Positions 56,837-64,000 of a DNA stretch of 64,000 nucleotides are shown one piece after another. The notes beneath the pieces are model-generated. The model searched no databases. It was given only the letters and a program-made list of their open reading frames with translations, and was not told the origin of the DNA. Positions within the stretch are counted from its first letter, which is position 1, and each line of letters opens with the position of its first letter. The position numbers were made by a program, and so were the translations under genes. This stretch comes from Brevundimonas fluminis (GTDB lineage: Bacteria; Pseudomonadota; Alphaproteobacteria; Caulobacterales; Caulobacteraceae), in assembly GCF_003934285.1 (NCBI RefSeq), contig NZ_RQWJ01000002.1, positions 558,001 through 622,000 of the forward strand. Reading direction: 5' to 3'.

Positions 56837-59325
56837 GGGGCCGGACGTTCGCCGGCCTCCTCGCATCCCTCAGCCTGATGCTCTCCGCTCCCGCGGCGGC
56901 CCAGAACGGCCACAAATTATTCGCGGTCGAGGATCTGCTGGCGATGGAGGCCTTCGCCGGGGCGCGCGTCGACCGATCGGGGCGGTGGGTGGTCTGGGAG
57001 CGTCGTGGCCGGTCCGACGGGGCGGCCACCTACGCCTATGGGGCGCTCACGACGGACCTGCTCACCGACCTGGTGGTGGTCGACGCCTCCGGCCGCCGTC
57101 CGGATCGGGTGATCGGGGCGGAGGACACGGCCGGCTATCGAGCGGGGCCGATCTCGCCCGACGGTCGCCGGATGATGGTGCACCGGCTGACGGCCGAGGG
57201 CCGGACTCTGGGCATCCTCACCTTCGAGACCGGAGAGATCGTCTGGACCGACCTGTCGGTCGATCTGCCCATCCTCGGAAGGACGGCGGCGTGGAGAAAC
57301 GACCGTGAGATCGTCGCCCTCCTCACCCCCGAAGGGCGCCAGCCCCTCTACTACCGCCTCGGCTGGGAGGTGCAGGCCCGGACGTCCGACGCCTGGGCCC
57401 AGGCGCTGGAGGGCCGCGAGAGCACGGCCCTGCAGGTCTGGAGCGGTCGGAACCGGGACCGGCGCCCGCAAAGGACCCCGGGGGCCCTGGCGGTTCTGGA
57501 CGTCGAGACCGGAGCGGTGCGTCGCCTCGCCGAGGGCGAGATGTTCGACCTCGAGGTCTCGCCGGACGGGACGCGCGCGGCCGTGCTGGAGAACGGCGAG
57601 GAGGTGCAGACCGACGGCGGGCGTCTGGCGATCGGCGATCCGACCCGGCGCCGACGGCTGCGGCTGATCGACCTCGACGACGGCCGCATCGTCGAGGCCC
57701 TGTCCGATCTCGACGTGATGAGCCACCTGCTGACCTGGTCGCCGGAAGGGTCGGAGCTGCTCGTCTTCGCGCGTTCGCCGGGGGCAGACTGGGCGAACGG
57801 CGGGTTTCACCGGGTGAGTCGCGACGGCGGGAGCCGCGTCGTGGCTCTGGCCGGGGCCCGGCCGGCGGTCCTGCGTATCGGGGGCGAGCGCATCCCCATC
57901 GTGCGCGGGGGCTGGGTCGCCGGTCGGCCGGTCGTCCTGATCGAGGCCGAGGACGGTCCCCTCTGGCTCGATCCGGAGACGGGAGAGCGGCGGGCCCGGG
58001 ACCGGTTCGGAAAGCTCGTGCGAGACGGCGACGAGACGCTGTTCGACGGGGGCGAGGGTCTCGGTCGCTGGGGCGGTCCGCTCGCCGAGGGGCTGCGGCT
58101 GGCCGAGGACGGGGCGACGCGCGATGGCGGGAGTCGGGCGAGCTGGAACCCGACCGGCGCGGCCGCCTCGACGGCGGTCGACGCCTCGGGGTGCCTGAGA
58201 GTGGAGCGGGGAGGCGAGGCCTTCTGCCCCGAGGGCCCGGGCCGTCGCGTGGCCGCCGCCGGGGCGACGGCCGTCTTCGTCGAGGCGCGGGACGACGGGA
58301 CCACCCTGGTCCGGCTGCAGCGGCCAGACGGCGGTCGGGACCTCACCCGTCTCAATCCCGACCTCGCGGACGTCGCCTGGGGCGAGATCCGGGAGGTCGG
58401 TCACGCCGGGATCGACGGCCGTCCGCTGAAGAGCTGGCTGCTCGTGCCGCCGGGCGATCCGCCGGCGGCGGGATGGCCGCTGGTGGTGACGATCTATCCG
58501 GGGCGGACCCACGAGACCGCGCCGGCGGCGCTGCGGCCGGGATCGGAGGGCGGCTACGTCAACGCCCATGTCCTGGCCGCCGCGGGCTACGCCGTCCTCG
58601 TGGCGAGCCTGCCGCTGGAGGACGACGTCGACGGGGCCCTTCCGGACCTCGCCGCGCGGATCGATCTCGCCGTGGACGCCGCCCTCGCGCTCGGCGGCCT
58701 CGACGGCGATCGTCTGGCCCTGCTCGGCCACAGCTACGGCGGTCGTGGGGTGCTGGTGGCCGGGACCCAGACCGGGCGCTACCGAGCCCTGGTCGCCTCG
58801 GCCGGGGCGGCGGACTACGGCAGCGGCCTGCACGACACCCTGCACGCCCAGGCCTCGCCGGAGGACGGGATTCTGATCAATGCGGTCAGCGGCTGGTTCG
58901 AGGTCGGACAGGGTCGGATGAGGTCTCTGCCCTGGGACGATCCCCCCGCCTGGACGGGGGCCAGCCCCCTCTACCGGGCGGACCGCATCCGCACGCCGGC
59001 GCTGCTCATCCACGGCGACCTCGATCCTCAGGCGTATGAAGTCATGTTCGCGGCGCTCTACCGGCTCAACCGCGAGGCCTCGCTGATCACCTATAGAGGC
59101 GAAGGTCACAACCTCGCCAGTCCAGCCAACGTCGTCGATCTACACCAGCGCGTCCTGGCCTGGCTCGAAGAGCGGCTGGCCCCGCGCGGCGAGACGGGCG
59201 CGCCAGCGCCGCAGCCACACCTCGAGCACGAGACGGATGAGGACCATGTTGTAGGCGCCGTCGGCGATGAGATGGGCCGGGTCGAGGTCGGCGCGGAGGG
59301 CGTCGGGGTCGACCAGTCCGGCTGA
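56830..59325 (+). CDS. Lasso peptide isopeptidase (AtxE2-like)
   Basis: 831-aa S9-family serine hydrolase. Signal peptide (LLASLSLMLSAPAAAQ), a beta-propeller-like middle and a C-terminal alpha/beta hydrolase with Ser635 (LLGHSYGG), Asp732 (HGDLDPQ) and His760 (GEGHNLAS). AtxE-type enzymes open the ring of their own lasso peptide after import. It follows the TonB receptor directly, as in astexin loci. The last ~55 residues are low-complexity and overlap the convergent cyclase gene by 186 bp. Confidence 0.92.
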   Translation: MVGGRTFAGLLASLSLMLSAPAAAQNGHKLFAVEDLLAMEAFAGARVDRSGRWVVWERRGRSDGAATYAYGALTTDLLTDLVVVDASGRRPDRVIGAEDTAGYRAGPISPDGRRMMVHRLTAEGRTLGILTFETGEIVWTDLSVDLPILGRTAAWRNDREIVALLTPEGRQPLYYRLGWEVQARTSDAWAQALEGRESTALQVWSGRNRDRRPQRTPGALAVLDVETGAVRRLAEGEMFDLEVSPDGTRAAVLENGEEVQTDGGRLAIGDPTRRRRLRLIDLDDGRIVEALSDLDVMSHLLTWSPEGSELLVFARSPGADWANGGFHRVSRDGGSRVVALAGARPAVLRIGGERIPIVRGGWVAGRPVVLIEAEDGPLWLDPETGERRARDRFGKLVRDGDETLFDGGEGLGRWGGPLAEGLRLAEDGATRDGGSRASWNPTGAAASTAVDASGCLRVERGGEAFCPEGPGRRVAAAGATAVFVEARDDGTTLVRLQRPDGGRDLTRLNPDLADVAWGEIREVGHAGIDGRPLKSWLLVPPGDPPAAGWPLVVTIYPGRTHETAPAALRPGSEGGYVNAHVLAAAGYAVLVASLPLEDDVDGALPDLAARIDLAVDAALALGGLDGDRLALLGHSYGGRGVLVAGTQTGRYRALVASAGAADYGSGLHDTLHAQASPEDGILINAVSGWFEVGQGRMRSLPWDDPPAWTGASPLYRADRIRTPALLIHGDLDPQAYEVMFAALYRLNREASLITYRGEGHNLASPANVVDLHQRVLAWLEERLAPRGETGAPAPQPHLEHETDEDHVVGAVGDEMGRVEVGAEGVGVDQSG

Positions 59326-60903
59326 GACCAGCGCCCCGTCGATCAGGAGGTCGTTCGCAAGGGGCAGGGTCCGTCGCACGACCTGGCCGTAGTAGGTGCT
59401 GAGCTCGCCCTTGCCCCGGCGGCTCAGCACCGCGTCCGGAAGGCGGTCGGCGAAGAGCCGCCGGGCGAGGTCCCGGTCGCGGCCGCCTTCGACGAGGACG
59501 TCGGCGGGGATGCCGAGACCGGCCTCCATGACGGGCTGCGTCAGCAGCGGATGAAGGAGCTCGGCGGCGCGGCGGCGCAGACAGTCGCCGTGGAAGACCT
59601 GGGCGTTGACCAGCTGGCGGATCTGGCCGCGCTTGGCCGGAGGGACGGCGTCAAGGTCCGTGAGCCAGGGATGAACCTCCGGGCCGGGCGAAGCGCCCGC
59701 TTCGGGGTCGGCGCGCATCCCCAGACCGAAACGATGGCGCACGGCGTCGCCGGCCACCCTCCAGGCCGAGCGGCGGGTCCAGCGCGCCAGCCGGTGCAGG
59801 AAGCGCGGATCGAGGCCCCGAAGACCGCGCCGGGCGAGGCGGTCGGCGGCGACCGCGGGCGTGCCGTACTGAAAGAAGACGGCGTCTCCGCCCTGCCCCG
59901 TCAGGAGCGCGGAGGCGCCGTGGTCGGCCAGCAGCCCGGCGGTCTCGGCGTCGTACTCCACGTCCAGGCCCTGAAGGCCGGGACGCAGGCCCTCGGCGAG
60001 ACGCTCCAGATCCGTTCGGGTCAAAGCCGCCGGGCTCTTGGGGCGTTCCAGCAGCCGCAGGTCCGCCCGTTCCGCCACGGCCCGGGCCCAGGCGCGCTCG
60101 TCGCCCTCCGGCTCCATGGGATGGAAAGTGAGCCAGGGGGAGACGCCATCCGCGAGACCCAGCCGCGCCGTCGTGCCGGCGACGACGGCGGAATCGAAGC
60201 CCCCCGAGATCTCGCCGATGACGCGGGAATGGGGCGCGAGAAGGTCCCGGGTCGCGGTTTCGACGGCGATCCGGAGATCTTCGGGCGCCACGGCACGGGT
60301 CGCGGCGCGGGCGGGGGTCCAGACCTGCCGGACGTCCGGCGCCCCGTCACGGGTGAGCGTCAGGACCGCGCCGGGGGCGACCGCATGGATCTCGCGAAGG
60401 GCCGAGGCGCCCGAGGCGGCCGCCGGATGGGCCAGGATGAGGGCGAGGCGATCGAGGTCGACCTCGATCTCGTCCGGCAGGAGGTCGTCGAGCCCGGAGT
60501 GGGCGTCGGACGCCGCCACCCACAGCCGGCCGCGCCGCCAGACGAAGGCGTCGAGCGCCCCGGCCGGATCGCGGATCACCGTGACGGCCCCGTCGGCGGG
60601 GCCGCTGAGCAGGGCGACCCAGCCGCCCCAGCCGTCGCTCATGAGACGCGAGGCGAGGCGGAGGGGCGAGGTCGGCGCCGGACGGTTGGCCGGCGGCCCG
60701 TGACGGCGGCCCAGCAGCAGGCCGTCCGCCAGCGGAATGACCGGCAGGCGAGAGGCGGCGGACGTCCAGACGGCCGGGCGCCGTGAGACGCGCCGCCAGC
60801 CGGCCGCGGCGAGGCGCGGAGACAGGACGGCGAGCGCCGCCTCCAGCCGCGCGTTCTGCGGATCATGGGCTCCGATCGCCAGCCAGTCGGTCGGGCCCGG
60901 CAT
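59140..60903 (-). CDS. Lasso peptide macrolactam synthetase (C protein)
   Basis: 587-aa asparagine synthetase-like enzyme. It activates the acidic side chain of the core with ATP and closes the ring on residue 1. The PP-loop is SGGFDS at residues 233-238, and LTGQGGDAVFFQYG is the second ATP/Mg site. The N-terminal domain lacks the glutaminase Cys, as expected for lasso cyclases. The ATG at 60903 overlaps the B stop by 3 nt. The 3' end overlaps the isopeptidase gene. Confidence 0.93.
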   Translation of the reverse strand: MPGPTDWLAIGAHDPQNARLEAALAVLSPRLAAAGWRRVSRRPAVWTSAASRLPVIPLADGLLLGRRHGPPANRPAPTSPLRLASRLMSDGWGGWVALLSGPADGAVTVIRDPAGALDAFVWRRGRLWVAASDAHSGLDDLLPDEIEVDLDRLALILAHPAAASGASALREIHAVAPGAVLTLTRDGAPDVRQVWTPARAATRAVAPEDLRIAVETATRDLLAPHSRVIGEISGGFDSAVVAGTTARLGLADGVSPWLTFHPMEPEGDERAWARAVAERADLRLLERPKSPAALTRTDLERLAEGLRPGLQGLDVEYDAETAGLLADHGASALLTGQGGDAVFFQYGTPAVAADRLARRGLRGLDPRFLHRLARWTRRSAWRVAGDAVRHRFGLGMRADPEAGASPGPEVHPWLTDLDAVPPAKRGQIRQLVNAQVFHGDCLRRRAAELLHPLLTQPVMEAGLGIPADVLVEGGRDRDLARRLFADRLPDAVLSRRGKGELSTYYGQVVRRTLPLANDLLIDGALVSAGLVDPDALRADLDPAHLIADGAYNMVLIRLVLEVWLRRWRARLAARGQPLFEPGQDALV

Positions 60904-61571
60904 CAGACCGCCAGAATGGGCGTGTAGGCCGAGAGCCGTTCGACGTCGTCGTTGAGACAGACGTCCTCGCGCTGGACCCAGCAGTGGGCCCGGAAAGGCC
61001 AGGTGCGCACACCGAACACCCAGCGCGCGGTCAGACCGCGGCGCCGGAGAAAGGCGACGAGCAGGGCGGAGCGGCGCAGGCAGGCGCCCTCGAACGGCAG
61101 CCAGGGCAGCAGCTCGGAGAAGACATGGGCGGCGTCGTGGACCGCCGACGGGTCGCCGGCTTCAGGGGGCGGCTCGAGCGCGACGCGGTCGCGGGGCGCG
61201 GCCAGGGCCAGAAGCCGCGCCGTGGTCGGATCGTCGCCGCATCGCGCGAGGTCGACGAGGGCGAGGACGGCGGACAGGAGATGGTCGGCGCGAACCCGCG
61301 CCCGTGCCCTGTCGCGCAGGTCCCGCGTCGGGCGGGTGATCGGCGGCGAAAGGACGGGTTCGGCCGCATCGGCGTCGGATGCGAAGGGCACGACGTAGCC
61401 AGCGTCGCGAAGCGCCGCGGCGCCGGGGGCGGTCAGCTTCGGATCGCCGTGCGGCCCGTCGCGGTCCACGACGTCGGGAAGGCAGAAATAGGCGTCGGCG
61501 GCGAGGTCCAGGACCACGAGATCGGCGCCGACGGCGGCGAGACGGGGCGTTCCGGGCGGAGGGAGCGGCAT
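60903..61571 (-). CDS. Lasso leader peptidase with fused RRE (B protein)
   Basis: 222 aa from the ATG at 61569-61571 (a TTG nine bases earlier is also in frame). The N-terminal ~80 residues form a PqqD-like RiPP recognition element (VGADLVVLDLAADAYFCLPD). The C-terminal transglutaminase-like protease has Cys164 (FEGACLRRSALLVAFLRRRG), His196 (FRAHCWVQ) and Asp208 (CLNDDVERL). It binds the leader and cuts before the core. The undivided B protein is the proteobacterial form. Confidence 0.92.
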   Translation of the reverse strand: MPLPPPGTPRLAAVGADLVVLDLAADAYFCLPDVVDRDGPHGDPKLTAPGAAALRDAGYVVPFASDADAAEPVLSPPITRPTRDLRDRARARVRADHLLSAVLALVDLARCGDDPTTARLLALAAPRDRVALEPPPEAGDPSAVHDAAHVFSELLPWLPFEGACLRRSALLVAFLRRRGLTARWVFGVRTWPFRAHCWVQREDVCLNDDVERLSAYTPILAV

Positions 61572-61620
61572 GGGGCGCAAGCCGTGTCGGACGCCGGACC
61601 GAAGCCCGGCGTCCTGCGGA

Positions 61621-61752
61621 TCAGCGGGACCAGCCCGCGACTTCCCAGAGACTGGTCGGGATCAGCTCGGGCACGCCCTTCTCCAGGTCGGCGCGGGTCC
61701 GGCGACGCGCGGCGCCCAGGGGAATGAGGGCGGGGGGTCGTGAGGTCTTCAT
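61621..61752 (-). CDS. Lasso peptide precursor A2
   Basis: 43 codons too short for routine calling. Leader residues 1-20 include ALIPLGAARRRTR, with Thr at -2 as required by lasso maturation enzymes. The predicted core starts at Ala21 with ring ADLEKGVPE: Ala1 would link to Glu9. The 14-residue tail has Trp16, Trp21 and a final Arg, giving bulky plugs. AAGGAG lies 8 nt before the ATG, and the gene starts 12 nt after the A1 stop. Paralog of A1, with the same leader motif and ring spacing. Confidence 0.9.
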   Translation of the reverse strand: MKTSRPPALIPLGAARRRTRADLEKGVPELIPTSLWEVAGWSR

Positions 61753-61764
61753 CTCAGGTCTCCT

Positions 61765-61890
61765 TCAGTCGGTTTCGAGGGTGCGGAAACGGAAGACCGG
61801 AATCTCTTCCAGCATTCCGGTCTCCTGGTCGGCACGGGTCCGTCGGCGAGCGTCGCCGAGACGGATCAGGCGCGCGGGGGACGGCGTCAT
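61765..61890 (-). CDS. Lasso peptide precursor A1
   Basis: 41 codons. Leader includes ARLIRLGDARRRTR, matching the L-x-x-LG-x-A-x-x-x-T motif of caulonodin/astexin leaders as recalled, with Thr at -2. The core begins at Ala20 with ring ADQETGMLE, so Ala1 to Glu9. The 13-residue tail has Phe14, Phe16 and an acidic end (LETD). An AAGGAG site is 6 nt before the ATG at 61888-61890. First gene of A1-A2-B-C on the minus strand. Confidence 0.9.
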   Translation of the reverse strand: MTPSPARLIRLGDARRRTRADQETGMLEEIPVFRFRTLETD

Positions 61891-61988
61891 GATCGGCTCC
61901 TTGGGATGGGCCCGCGGGATGCGGGCCCGATCAGGGAGCGGCCGGCGCGGCCTATATTCAAACAATACCTGGGCTATATCTGCGCAGG
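61891..61988 (-). promoter_or_regulatory. Promoter region of the lasso precursor operon
   Basis: 98 bp between gntR and A1. It is A/T-richer than its surroundings at 61951-61980. CTATAT occurs at 61952 and 61974, 22 bp apart (two helical turns). TATT-CAAAC-AATA at 61955-61967 is a weak inverted repeat. These could be a GntR or sigma-factor site, but no single promoter stands out. Confidence 0.4.
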
Positions 61989-62594
61989 TCACGCGCCTCT
62001 CTGCATGTGAAGCGCGATGCGGTCCGCCAGACCGCAGCGCTGGCGGTGGTGAGCGTCGAAGAGCTCCAGAAAGAGCGGCTCCTCGCCCGCGCGCGCGGCG
62101 GCCAGCAGGGCGTGAGCGTCCGGGGCCCAGTCGGGGCGAAGCGCCTCGGCGCCCCGGCGGATCGGCACGAGCCGCTCGGCGACGTGGGCGTGGGCTTCGG
62201 CGAGCGCCGCATTGCCCGAGCCGTCGACGATCGCCGAGAACAGGGCCTCGAAGCTCGCGCGGTCGACGGTTCCGGCGGCCTTCTGCAGGCGGGCGGTGCG
62301 TGGGCCGTGGAGCTGAAGGGCGGCGTGGACGTAGGCCCATTCCAGCTCCCAGAGATCGATGACGTCCGGCGCGGTCAGGGCCGGGAAGAAGTAGCCGCGC
62401 CCCCGGCGACGTTCGATCAGACCCTCGCCGGCCAGACAGGCCAGGGCCTCCCGGACCGGCGTATGGCTGTAGCCGATCTCTTCGGAGAGGTCCTTGACCA
62501 CCAGGGGTTCGCCCCAGCCGAAGCGGCCGGAGGCGGCCAGATCACGGATCGCCTTCAGAGCGTCGCCATAGGGGTCTCGGGAGAGGGGCTCCAT
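61989..62594 (-). CDS. GntR family regulator beside lasso precursors
   Basis: 201 aa from the ATG at 62592-62594 (the frame opens 29 codons earlier). Winged helix VKDLSEEIGYSHTPVREALA, then CLAGEGLIERRRGRGYFF, and a C-terminal all-helical FCD-like domain (WELEWAYVHAALQLHGPRTA) with His/Arg residues near the end. FadR-type GntR proteins sense small acids. It is codirectional with and 98 bp upstream of A1, so it probably regulates that operon. Confidence 0.85.
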   Translation of the reverse strand: MEPLSRDPYGDALKAIRDLAASGRFGWGEPLVVKDLSEEIGYSHTPVREALACLAGEGLIERRRGRGYFFPALTAPDVIDLWELEWAYVHAALQLHGPRTARLQKAAGTVDRASFEALFSAIVDGSGNAALAEAHAHVAERLVPIRRGAEALRPDWAPDAHALLAAARAGEEPLFLELFDAHHRQRCGLADRIALHMQRGA

Positions 62595-62718
62595 CCGTCG
62601 CACCGTTTCCGCGACGCGCCGAACACGGACAGGGGCGCGCCTTCCAGGATCAGGGTGGGCGGCTTCAAGACCACAGGGCAAGGGCGTCCGTCATCCTCGG
62701 CGCGTATCTCGAGCCTAA

Positions 62719-62759
62719 CCCGCAAAGAAGTTGCGGGCGCCCCGCAAGAAGTCTGCGGG
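62719..62759. promoter_or_regulatory. Two tandem 19-bp palindromes
   Basis: CCCGCAA-AGAAG-TTGCGGG (62719-62737) and CCCGCA-AGAAGTC-TGCGGG (62741-62759) are spaced 22 bp start to start. They lie between the divergent gntR and Xre-family genes, so are likely operators for one of them. Confidence 0.65.
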
Positions 62760-62810
62760 CCTGAGGCGGGCCTCTGGACAGGGTCGGCGACGCGCGTTCA
62801 GGTTGAGAGC

Positions 62811-63263
62811 ATGACGCCGATCCGTTTCGCCGACGAGAGTCATCGCCAGGGCCTGTCGGCGGCGCTGAAGGCGGTGCGCCGGCGGCGCGGCAGGACCGCC
62901 GCGGAGGTGGCGGAGGTCATGGGCATGCCGCTACGCTCCTACGAGCATTTCGAGGCGGGTCAGGGGCGTTTCGACTTCGACAAGGTCCGGCGCTTCGCCG
63001 AGGTGCTCGAGGCCGATCCCTTCGCCATCCTGACCGCCGTGCAGATCGCGGCGCCGGCCTTCGCCGCCCGCTGCGCCGACAACAAGATGATGCTCGCCCT
63101 GCTGATCCGCCTGGAGGAGTTCCAGCGCGAGCTCGGCGAGACGGTGGCGGACCTCGACCCGGCCCTGGTGCTGGCGGAGTTGGGCGAGGCCTTCGGCCGG
63201 ATGGACCGGGAACTGCGCCGCCGCGCACGGCTCGAGGAACGTCCGGCCGACTACTTTCCATGA
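62811..63263 (+). CDS. Xre-family regulator
   Basis: 150 aa from the ATG at 62811, preceded by GGTTGAGAGC. Helix-turn-helix GRTAAEVAEVMGMPLRSYEH then FEAGQGRFDFDKVRRFAEVL, and a helical C-terminal domain (MMLALLIRLEEFQRELGETV). Many Caulobacteraceae have such proteins with unknown roles. It probably binds the two palindromes 52-92 bp upstream and may couple the lasso locus to growth state (inference). Confidence 0.8.
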   Translation: MTPIRFADESHRQGLSAALKAVRRRRGRTAAEVAEVMGMPLRSYEHFEAGQGRFDFDKVRRFAEVLEADPFAILTAVQIAAPAFAARCADNKMMLALLIRLEEFQRELGETVADLDPALVLAELGEAFGRMDRELRRRARLEERPADYFP

Positions 63264-63320
63264 GCATCGGTCGGTTCGGGCGGCGCCTGGCGGGCGCGTC
63301 GACCCCTCGCGGGCGACCGC

Positions 63321-63794
63321 TCAAAGGAGATCATGACCGCCGGGCCTGGCCCGCGTCGCCCGGCTGCGGGCCGCGGCGATCAGGCTTCGGTCGCCTTCCT
63401 CCCTCTCGATCTCCAGGGTGATCGAACCGATGCGCCAGACTTCGCTGCGGGTCAGTCCCAGGCGATAAAGGCCGACGAGACGCCAGCGCCGATCGTCCAG
63501 AAAATGGGAGATCTCGACCGGGCAGACGACCATTCCGGCGGCCCCGCCGACGGCGGGACGCGGATCGCCGAGTTCGTGGCGAAGGGCGTCCAGGCCCGGC
63601 ACGGTTTCACGCCAGCCCCGCACCACCTCGTCCGCGCTCAGCCGTTGAGGCGTTCCCCCCAGAAGACCCACGTAGTCGAGATCCACGACCGGCGCGAGAC
63701 GGCGTCGCGCCCCTTCGAAGTCGGCCACGTCAAGGGCGGCGAACAGCCCTCTGACCGCGGCGACGAGTCGGGCTTCGTCGGCTTCCCTCGTCAT
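63321..63794 (-). CDS. NTF2/SnoaL-like protein
   Basis: 157 aa. ALDVADFEGARRRLAPVVDLD is a SnoaL/NTF2 N-terminal helix, and DDRRWRLVGLYRLGLTRSEV and WRIGSITLEIERE form the curved sheet. No catalytic motif is evident. Cytosolic. A possible link to the lasso locus is only by position. It is convergent with the Xre-type gene, 57 bp apart. Confidence 0.7.
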   Translation of the reverse strand: MTREADEARLVAAVRGLFAALDVADFEGARRRLAPVVDLDYVGLLGGTPQRLSADEVVRGWRETVPGLDALRHELGDPRPAVGGAAGMVVCPVEISHFLDDRRWRLVGLYRLGLTRSEVWRIGSITLEIEREEGDRSLIAAARSRATRARPGGHDLL

Positions 63795-64000
63795 GACGGC
63801 GCCGCCCAGGACGGACCTTCACCGTCGTGCGGGCGACTGCGGGCCCCGACGGGGGCGGCCGGCACGCCATGGGGCGGGGCGATCGGAAGCGCGGCGCTCA
63901 TTGTCCGCGCCACCTAGGATCGCCCGGGGGGCGATGCAATGCGGCGGAGCGTCATCGGCCCTGCCGAGCAACCCGTCGGCGCGGTTCCGGCACGGGACTG
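63795..64000. other. Right edge, no certain gene
   Basis: About 200 bp. ATGs at 63934 and 63939 open plus-strand frames that run off the edge, but too little is visible to call a gene. No repeat or RNA was recognised. Confidence 0.3.

Noticed and set aside
56917..59109. A 730-residue minus-strand frame opposite the isopeptidase
   Set aside because: Shadow frame; the S9 catalytic triad is on the plus strand.
60903..61890. Lasso exporter gene (D protein) expected next to the operon
   Set aside because: No ABC transporter motif exists in 52-64 kb. The isopeptidase/TonB class usually lacks one nearby.

Overview
The window is about 64 kb of very GC-rich DNA, with coding on both strands and short gaps. 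It looks like chromosome from an alphaproteobacterium of the Caulobacteraceae, most probably Brevundimonas-like. The strongest sign is a DivL-type kinase at 17644-19947 with a tyrosine in the phosphoacceptor position. A complete Entner-Doudoroff operon, a Caulobacter-style housekeeping promoter motif and a caulonodin/astexin-type lasso peptide locus agree with this. The genus is an inference.

Left half (1-31.8 kb), core genome: a partial CAP-domain lipoprotein, glnD, murJ, trpS, a GNAT acetyltransferase, OsmC and a dienelactone hydrolase. These are followed by acnA facing the cytochrome c maturation operon ccmABCD-ccmG, a LytTR membrane regulator, a carotenoid oxygenase with a DUF2141 partner, a small zincin, divL, an alcohol dehydrogenase, a HAD hydrolase and hmgA. 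Next come two duplicated cysteine-rich lipoproteins, a DUF1295 membrane protein, a small lipoprotein, zwf-pgl-edd-glk in overlapping order, and a ferredoxin-NAD reductase.

A small integrated element begins at 31.8 kb with the 3' half of a tRNA (probably Val-GAC). After it come spaced GCGTTTC repeats that look like integrase arm sites, a tyrosine integrase, an unknown island protein and a hipBA toxin-antitoxin pair with two near-identical operators. A broken AraC fragment follows, and the right boundary is not evident.

From 36.9 to 41 kb, four overlapping genes make a two-kinase, two-regulator signalling operon. From 41 to 47.3 kb there is an exported protein, an OmpW-like porin and a DUF2490 protein, then terC, a beta-carbonic anhydrase, a LysR regulator and an SbtA-type bicarbonate permease. 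The last four look like an inorganic-carbon uptake set. A UvrA-like ATPase diverges from a TetR regulator at 50 kb.

The most interesting part is 52.2-62.6 kb, a lasso peptide locus without an exporter. One arm (plus strand) encodes an ECF sigma factor, a FecR anti-sigma factor, a TonB receptor with a signalling STN domain, and a lasso isopeptidase. The other arm (minus strand) encodes two previously unlisted short precursors (41 and 43 residues), the B protein (RRE fused to leader peptidase) and the C cyclase. Both predicted cores begin with Ala1 and have Glu9 as ring acceptor. The arms converge and overlap by 186 bp. A GntR regulator and an Xre-family regulator with tandem palindromic operators lie beside the precursors. 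The likely logic is production of two lasso peptides, return through the TonB receptor, surface signalling to the sigma factor, and hydrolysis by the isopeptidase.
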